A stretch of DNA of 55,527 nucleotides from an uncultured Prevotella sp. (lineage in GTDB: Bacteria > Bacteroidota > Bacteroidia > Bacteroidales > Bacteroidaceae): the NCBI GenBank assembly GCA_947165435.1, contig CAMVAI010000009.1, forward strand, positions 1-55,527, written 5' to 3'. The first letter of the stretch is position 1, and every line of letters begins with the position of its first letter. The position numbers and the translations under genes are program-made. Positions 51,286-55,527 of this stretch are shown piece after piece. The notes beneath the pieces are model-generated. The model saw only the letters and a program-made list of their open reading frames with translations, was not told the DNA's origin and did no database searches.

Positions 51286-52413
51286 ATGAAGATAGGTATC
51301 GAAGCCCAGCGCATATTCCGCAAGCAGAAGCACGGTATGGACTATGTCGTGCTGCAAGAGATTCGCGAACTGCAGAAGATGGACACCGCCCACGAATACT
51401 ACGTCTTTGTAAAGCCCGGCGAAGACCGCTGTATAGAGAGTACGGCCAATGTACACGTCGTCGAACTGTCGTGTCCCTCCTATCCCCTCTGGGAACAGTG
51501 GGCGCTGCCCCGGGCTGCCCGGAAGTATGGCGTCCAGCTGCTTCACTGCACCAGCAATACCGCCCCCCTCTGGTGCGACATCCCGCTGGTGCTGACCCTC
51601 CACGACATCATCTTCCTCGAACCGCGCGACAAGCAGAACAAGTCGCTCTACCAGAATCTGGGCTGGTTCTACCGCCGCCTGGTAGTGCCGCGCATACTCG
51701 ACCGCTGCCGCCGCATCATCACCGTCTCGAACTTCGAGATGGAAAACATCATCGCCAAGCTCCACATACCGCGCGAACGCATGGCCATGATATACAACGG
51801 CTATAACGAATGGTTCCGACAGCTGCCCGCCGCCGACTGTGCCGCCAGCGAGCGGTACATCAGCCAGAAGGGCTATTTCTTCTTCCTCGGCAATACCGAC
51901 CCCAAGAAGAACACCGAGCGCACGCTGGTGGCTTACTCGAAATACCTGCAGCGGTCCGACGTGAAGCGCCCGCTGCTGATGGCCGACCTCGACCGGGCCT
52001 ATCTCGACGACATCATCGCCCGCCACCATATCGAACACATACGCCACAGCATCGTCATGCTCGGCTATATCGTCAACAGCGACCTGCCCGCCATCTACAA
52101 CAGCGCCTTCGCATTCCTCTACACCTCGCTGCGCGAAAGCTTCGGCATACCCCTCCTTGAGGCTATGGCCTGCGGCACGCCCGTCATCACCAGCAACACA
52201 TCGTCGATGCCAGAGATAGGCGGAAAGGACGCCATCCTCGTCAATCCGGAGAGCAGCGACGACATTGCCGACATGATGCTACGCTTAGAGACCGATGCCG
52301 CCTTCTATGCCCGCCAGCGGCAGTTGGGGCTACAGCGGGCCAGTGCCTTCTCGTGGGAAAAGACCGCCCGGCATCTGCTCCAGCTCTACGAGGCGGTCGG
52401 TGCCGACCGATAG
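51286..52413 (+). CDS. Glycosyltransferase family 4 (mannosyltransferase-like)
   Basis: A 375-aa GT-B enzyme. Opening MKIGIEAQRIFRKQKHGM, the acceptor-side segment VLTLHDIIFLEPRDK, then the donor core FFFLGNTDPKKNTERTLVAY and the motif SLRESFGIPLLEAMACGTPV with E-x7-E. GC-rich, like the core genome and unlike the middle of the cluster. It closes the polysaccharide region; a cotranscribed acetyltransferase comes just before it. Confidence 0.93.
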   Translation: MKIGIEAQRIFRKQKHGMDYVVLQEIRELQKMDTAHEYYVFVKPGEDRCIESTANVHVVELSCPSYPLWEQWALPRAARKYGVQLLHCTSNTAPLWCDIPLVLTLHDIIFLEPRDKQNKSLYQNLGWFYRRLVVPRILDRCRRIITVSNFEMENIIAKLHIPRERMAMIYNGYNEWFRQLPAADCAASERYISQKGYFFFLGNTDPKKNTERTLVAYSKYLQRSDVKRPLLMADLDRAYLDDIIARHHIEHIRHSIVMLGYIVNSDLPAIYNSAFAFLYTSLRESFGIPLLEAMACGTPVITSNTSSMPEIGGKDAILVNPESSDDIADMMLRLETDAAFYARQRQLGLQRASAFSWEKTARHLLQLYEAVGADR

Positions 52414-52470
52414 GCGCACTGCCGCTCTGTCGAAATTAAAACTGGCTCAGCCGGAAGGTGTTTTTGCCGC

Positions 52471-52809
52471 TCAGTCAAACAGGCTCAGCGACAAGTCTTG
52501 CTGCGGCTTTACTTCCTCCTCATCCCCTTCCGTTTTCTCGCGGAATTGCAGGGCGAATTGTTGTACATAGGCCACCCCCTGCGTGTTCAGCCGATAGCAG
52601 CCGCGCTGTCCGGTGCGCTCTATCAGCGACTGGCGCGACTTGGCGTTCCTCAGCAGATACTGCTTCACATAGGTGCGTATCTCTTCAAAGTCGGGCGACA
52701 CGAAGAAGGTGTTGTTCATATTAAACACATGCATACTGATGGCCTTCATGCTCAATCCCTTGTCGCCGGCTTCTGTCAGCACTTTCAATATCTGTTGGTC
52801 GTATGTCAC
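52471..52809 (-). CDS. Small hypothetical protein (about 112 aa), possibly DNA-binding
   Basis: From GTG at 52809 the product starts (V/M)TYDQQILKVLTEAGDKGL. It then has SMKAISMHVFNMNNTFF, a likely winged-helix-type segment, and ends in acidic EGDEEEVKPQQDLSLSLFD. A longer frame reaches GTG at 52863, but that codon lies inside a terminator hairpin, so the shorter start is preferred. I recall related hypothetical proteins in Prevotella. Function unknown. Confidence 0.65.
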   Translation of the reverse strand: MTYDQQILKVLTEAGDKGLSMKAISMHVFNMNNTFFVSPDFEEIRTYVKQYLLRNAKSRQSLIERTGQRGCYRLNTQGVAYVQQFALQFREKTEGDEEEVKPQQDLSLSLFD

Positions 52810-52842
52810 TTTTCTTTCTATATAGGGGTGTTGTTCAAAATG

Positions 52843-52887
52843 AAAAAAAGCCCGGTACGCCACAATAGCCTACCGGTCCTTTTTTTA
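52843..52887. terminator. Bidirectional terminator between two minus-strand genes
   Basis: ccggta (52852-52857) pairs with taccgg (52871-52876); A run on one side (52843-52849) and T run on the other (52880-52886). On the minus strand it ends transcription of the winged-helix gene. Confidence 0.8.
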
Positions 52888-52901
52888 TTCTTTCTGCACT
52901 A

Positions 52902-53198
52902 TTAAGCCAGTGTAACCTTCTCGTCGGCGGTAGCCAGCTTGCCCTCCTTGAAGAGCCATCCCAAACCGAGCAGGGTCTCTTCCTCGCTAATCTTTGCTGT
53001 CTTGGCGATTTCGCTAACGCTCAGTGCCTTCTCTGCAGCAGCCAAAGCCTGATAAACATCACCGGCCTTGAAGCCGGCATTCTCTGCGTTCAATACAACA
53101 GTTGCCTTCTTAGCAGCAGCGGTCTTCTTCACGGTTTCCTTCTTAGGTGCTGCAGCGGTCTCTGCTGCCACCTTCTTCGTTGTTTTCTTTTCTGCCAT
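52902..53198 (-). CDS. Winged-helix protein with Lys/Ala-rich tail (DUF2582-type)
   Basis: A 98-aa protein. Residues 1-32 are a Lys/Ala/Thr-rich basic tail (KKTTKKVAAETAAAPKK), resembling an H1-like tail. Residues 40-98 form a compact winged-helix fold (GFKAGDVYQALAAAEKALSV, LLGLGWLFKEGKL). DNA-binding is expected. Codon use is strongly biased, which suggests high expression and a nucleoid-type role. Separated by a terminator from the next minus-strand gene. Confidence 0.82.
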   Translation of the reverse strand: MAEKKTTKKVAAETAAAPKKETVKKTAAAKKATVVLNAENAGFKAGDVYQALAAAEKALSVSEIAKTAKISEEETLLGLGWLFKEGKLATADEKVTLA

Positions 53199-53250
53199 TG
53201 TTTTATGAAAATTAATACACTATTGAATAAGATTTCTTTTAAAAACACTG

Positions 53251-53258
53251 CAAATTTA
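53251..53258 (-). promoter_or_regulatory. -7 element of the winged-helix gene
   Basis: TAAATTTG on the minus strand, 52 nt before the ATG. The -33 element is not clear. Confidence 0.45.
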
Positions 53259-53368
53259 GAAACTTTTCACATACGTTGTTACCGCAAACAGTGGCTTTTT
53301 CCGATTTAATTACATATTCTTGACGTAAATCAATCTATTATCGCCGCAGAGGTCACACTTACAGCACT

Positions 53369-55138
53369 TTACGCGTTGTCGGCGGTCTTCAGGTTCACGG
53401 CCAGCTGCAGTTCTTCCAACTGCTTCGGATCCAGCTCGCCGGGAGCGTCCAGCATCACGTCGCGCCCGCTGTTGTTCTTGGGGAAGGCTATGCAGTCGCG
53501 GATGCTGTCCAGCCCGGCCATGATGCTCACGAAGCGGTCCAGTCCGAAGGCCAGTCCGGCATGTGGCGGTGCTCCATACTTGAAGGCATTAATCAGGAAT
53601 CCGAACTGCGCCATAGCCCGCTCGGGCGTGAAGCCCAGTATCTGGAACATCTTCTCCTGCAGCTTGCCGTCGTGGATACGCAGCGAGCCTCCGCCCACCT
53701 CAATGCCGTTGCACACGAAGTCGTAGGCTACGGCGCGCACCTTCTCCGGGGCCGTGTCCAGCAGGGGGATGTCTTCCGGGTTGGGCAGCGTGAAGGGATG
53801 GTGGGTAGCCATCAGCCGCTGCTCCTCGTCGCTCCACTCGAACAGGGGGAAATCCACAATCCACAGGCATTTGAACACGTTCTTGTCGCGCAGCCCCAAC
53901 CGGTCGCCCATCTCCAGGCGCAGCGTGCAAAGCTGCGTGCGCGTCTTGTTGGCCTTGTCGCCGCTCATGATGAGCACCAGGTCGCCGTCCTTCGCTCCGG
54001 TGGCCTCCTTCAGCTTCGCCCATACCTCGGGCGTATAGAACTTGTCGATAGATGTCTTCACCGTTCCGTCCTGATTGAACTTGACATACACCAAGCCCTT
54101 GGCACCCACCTGCGGACGCTTCACGAAGTCCGTCAGCTGGTCCAGCTGCTTGCGGGTGTAGTCGGCACAGCCAGGCACCACGATGCCGCCGATGTACGCG
54201 GCGTCGTTGAACACGGGGAATGTGCCCGTACCCTTCAGCACGTCCATCAGCTCCACAAACTCCATGCCGAAGCGCAGGTCAGGCTTGTCGCTGCCGAAGC
54301 GGCGCATGGCCTCGTGCCACGTCATACGCTCCAGCGGGGGCAGCTCTACGCCACGTACCTCCTTGAACAGATGGCGCGCCATCTCCTCAAAAATCTCCAG
54401 CACGTCTTCCTGGTCGGCAAACGACATCTCGCAGTCTATCTGCGTGAACTCCGGCTGGCGGTCGGCACGCAGGTCTTCGTCGCGGAAGCACTTGGCTATC
54501 TGGAAGTAACGGTCGAAGCCCGACACCATCAGCAGCTGCTTCAGCGTCTGCGGACTCTGCGGCAGCGCGTAGAACTGTCCGGGATTCATGCGCGACGGCA
54601 CCACAAAGTCGCGGGCTCCCTCGGGCGTAGAACCAATGAGTATGGGGGTCTCCACCTCTATGAAGTCACGGCTGTCCAGGAAGTTACGAATCAAGATGGT
54701 CATGCGGTGGCGCAGCTCCAGGTTCTTGCGCACACACGAGCGGCGGAGGTCCAGATAGCGGTACTTCATGCGGATGTCGTCGCCGCCATCGGTCTGGTCC
54801 TCAATGGTGAACGGCGGCGTCTGGCTCTCGCTGAGCACGTTCAGCTGCTCGGCCATGATCTCGATGTCGCCCGTAGGCATCTTCGGGTTCTTCGACTGGC
54901 GCTCGCTCACCGTGCCCGTCACCTGTATGCACCATTCGCGCCCCAGCCGGTTGGCCTGTTCGCACAAAGCGGCATCGCCCGACTCGTCGAACACGAGCTG
55001 CGTCAGCCCGTAGCGGTCGCGCAAATCGACAAACGTCATGCCGCCCATCTTTCTTGTTCTCTGTACCCATCCGGCCAGCGTCACCCGGCTGCCGGCATCG
55101 GCAAGCCGTAGCTCGCCACATGTATTTGTTCTATACAT
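53369..55138 (-). CDS. aspS: Aspartate-tRNA ligase
   Basis: A 589-aa class IIb synthetase, the usual bacterial length. OB-fold anticodon-binding domain at the N-terminus ([21 protein letters not shown]). Motif 2 with [20 protein letters not shown], the bacterial GAD insertion in the middle ([12 protein letters not shown]), and motif 3 [15 protein letters not shown]. The ATG at 55138 fits the family; an in-frame extension to 55336 crosses repeats and the promoter, so it is rejected. Charges tRNA-Asp; discriminating or non-discriminating type not assessed. Confidence 0.97.
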   Translation of the reverse strand: MYRTNTCGELRLADAGSRVTLAGWVQRTRKMGGMTFVDLRDRYGLTQLVFDESGDAALCEQANRLGREWCIQVTGTVSERQSKNPKMPTGDIEIMAEQLNVLSESQTPPFTIEDQTDGGDDIRMKYRYLDLRRSCVRKNLELRHRMTILIRNFLDSRDFIEVETPILIGSTPEGARDFVVPSRMNPGQFYALPQSPQTLKQLLMVSGFDRYFQIAKCFRDEDLRADRQPEFTQIDCEMSFADQEDVLEIFEEMARHLFKEVRGVELPPLERMTWHEAMRRFGSDKPDLRFGMEFVELMDVLKGTGTFPVFNDAAYIGGIVVPGCADYTRKQLDQLTDFVKRPQVGAKGLVYVKFNQDGTVKTSIDKFYTPEVWAKLKEATGAKDGDLVLIMSGDKANKTRTQLCTLRLEMGDRLGLRDKNVFKCLWIVDFPLFEWSDEEQRLMATHHPFTLPNPEDIPLLDTAPEKVRAVAYDFVCNGIEVGGGSLRIHDGKLQEKMFQILGFTPERAMAQFGFLINAFKYGAPPHAGLAFGLDRFVSIMAGLDSIRDCIAFPKNNSGRDVMLDAPGELDPKQLEELQLAVNLKTADNA

Positions 55139-55164
55139 TACAATACGTTTTTTCTTTCGGCCTG

Positions 55165-55172
55165 CAAAGGTA
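55165..55172 (-). promoter_or_regulatory. -7 element of aspS
   Basis: TACCTTTG on the minus strand, 26 nt before the ATG. Confidence 0.55.
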
Positions 55173-55236
55173 ATAAAAATCTTTGACGTGTCAGTCTGCC
55201 AACCACAGAATTTCGGTGTTAAATAATCATAATTAC

Positions 55237-55299
55237 TAGTCTCTCCATAAAAATTACTAGCCTCTCCACGAAAATTAGTAGCCTCTCCACGAAAATGCC
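55237..55299. repeat. Three 21-nt tandem repeats upstream of aspS
   Basis: Units at 55237-55257, 55258-55278 and 55279-55299 follow the pattern tag(t/c)ctctccayraaaat; the ctctccacraaa core resembles the dispersed repeats at 15.3 and 29.0 kb. Confidence 0.9.
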
Positions 55300-55353
55300 A
55301 AGCATTGGGACCATCGCTTGGCCCCAAAAAATACACGGAAAAAATTATATGAT

Positions 55354-55410
55354 CAATTACATGGTAATTATATGTAAAAGAAGATGGAACATGTAATTAC
55401 CATGTAATTA
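55354..55410. repeat. 22-nt inverted repeat rich in AATTACATG
   Basis: The arms 55354-55375 and 55389-55410 are complementary at 20 of 22 positions with a 13-nt spacer. Confidence 0.85.
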
Positions 55411-55424
55411 TCCATTAATTTTTC

Positions 55425-55452
55425 AAAAATCCCCGATTTCATCGGGATTTTT
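55425..55452. terminator. Terminator-like hairpin (bidirectional)
   Basis: aaaaatccccgat pairs with atcgggattttt across a 3-nt loop, with one bulged C; A and T runs on both sides. Confidence 0.75.
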
Positions 55453-55482
55453 CTGCTGTAAATATATATATTGTGAAAAAGG

Positions 55483-55518
55483 AAAACATCCCGCACATCT
55501 CGCACATCTCGCACGTAA
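55483..55518. repeat. Start of a CGCACATCT tandem array at the window edge
   Basis: cgcacatct occurs at 55492-55500 and 55501-55509, with a partial copy at 55510; it may continue beyond the window. Confidence 0.6.
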
Positions 55519-55527
55519 ACTGACAGT

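Noticed and set aside
52809..52863. Longer N-terminus of the 52471 gene from GTG at 52863
   Set aside because: This codon lies within the terminator hairpin of the winged-helix gene.
55139..55336. 66-residue N-terminal extension of AspRS
   Set aside because: It would translate tandem repeats and lies upstream of the -7 box; the normal 589-aa form begins at 55138.

Overview
The window is a 55.5 kb chromosomal segment of a Bacteroidota bacterium, most likely a Prevotella-type member of the Bacteroidales. The evidence is Bacteroidota promoters (TTTG, 19-20 nt, TAnnTTTG) before many genes, a type IX secretion gene (porQ) next to cmk, a complete moxR/bat aerotolerance-type operon, HU-HIG proteins with a 'smalltalk' peptide, and DUF1703 ATPases. 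The core genes are GC-rich. The middle of the glycosyltransferase cluster (about 42.4-49.5 kb) is visibly more AT-rich. No rRNA, tRNA, CRISPR array, transposase or integrase was seen.

Layout. 1-4.2 kb (+): partial FGGY sugar kinase, aminopeptidase P, secreted C1 peptidase. 4.3-6.7 kb: two HU-HIG proteins and a 39-aa smalltalk protein (-), then a decayed M15 peptidase and a 55-aa ORF (+), with four copies of a short repeat around and within this block. 6.7-11.1 kb (-): Phe/Tyr operon (pheA, aminotransferase, DAHP synthase-chorismate mutase, tyrA) behind a newly recognised attenuator whose leader peptide contains YFYGYYFYF. 11.2-15.1 kb: rplU-rpmA, a TonB protein, polyprenyl synthase, TatD, and a small protein. 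15.3-24.8 kb (-): moxR, DUF58, a BatD-like protein, BatA, fused BatB-BatC, fused BatD-BatE and a PAP2 phosphatase. 24.9-28.8 kb (-): ftsY, rimO, HU and a membrane-spanning HU-LysM protein. 29.2-39.9 kb (+): porQ, cmk, a giant alpha-2-macroglobulin-like protein, a DUF1573 protein, meaB, ispH. 39.9-52.4 kb: surface-polysaccharide cluster with eight glycosyltransferase genes (one broken), an acyltransferase and two DUF1703 ATPases. 52.4-55.1 kb (-): a small DNA-binding-like protein, a winged-helix protein with a basic tail, and aspS.

Two themes deserve attention. First, the attenuator is complete in sequence: promoter, leader peptide rich in the two end-product amino acids, an exact 11-nt antiterminator pairing, and a terminator with six U. 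Second, many spacers carry short tandem arrays with a different unit at each locus (8, 9, 17 or 21 nt). Similar in-frame arrays occur inside tatD and the batD-batE fusion, and a hairpin-containing segment sits inside ispH. Several arrays include the last codons and stop of the upstream gene, which suggests that local duplication drives them.
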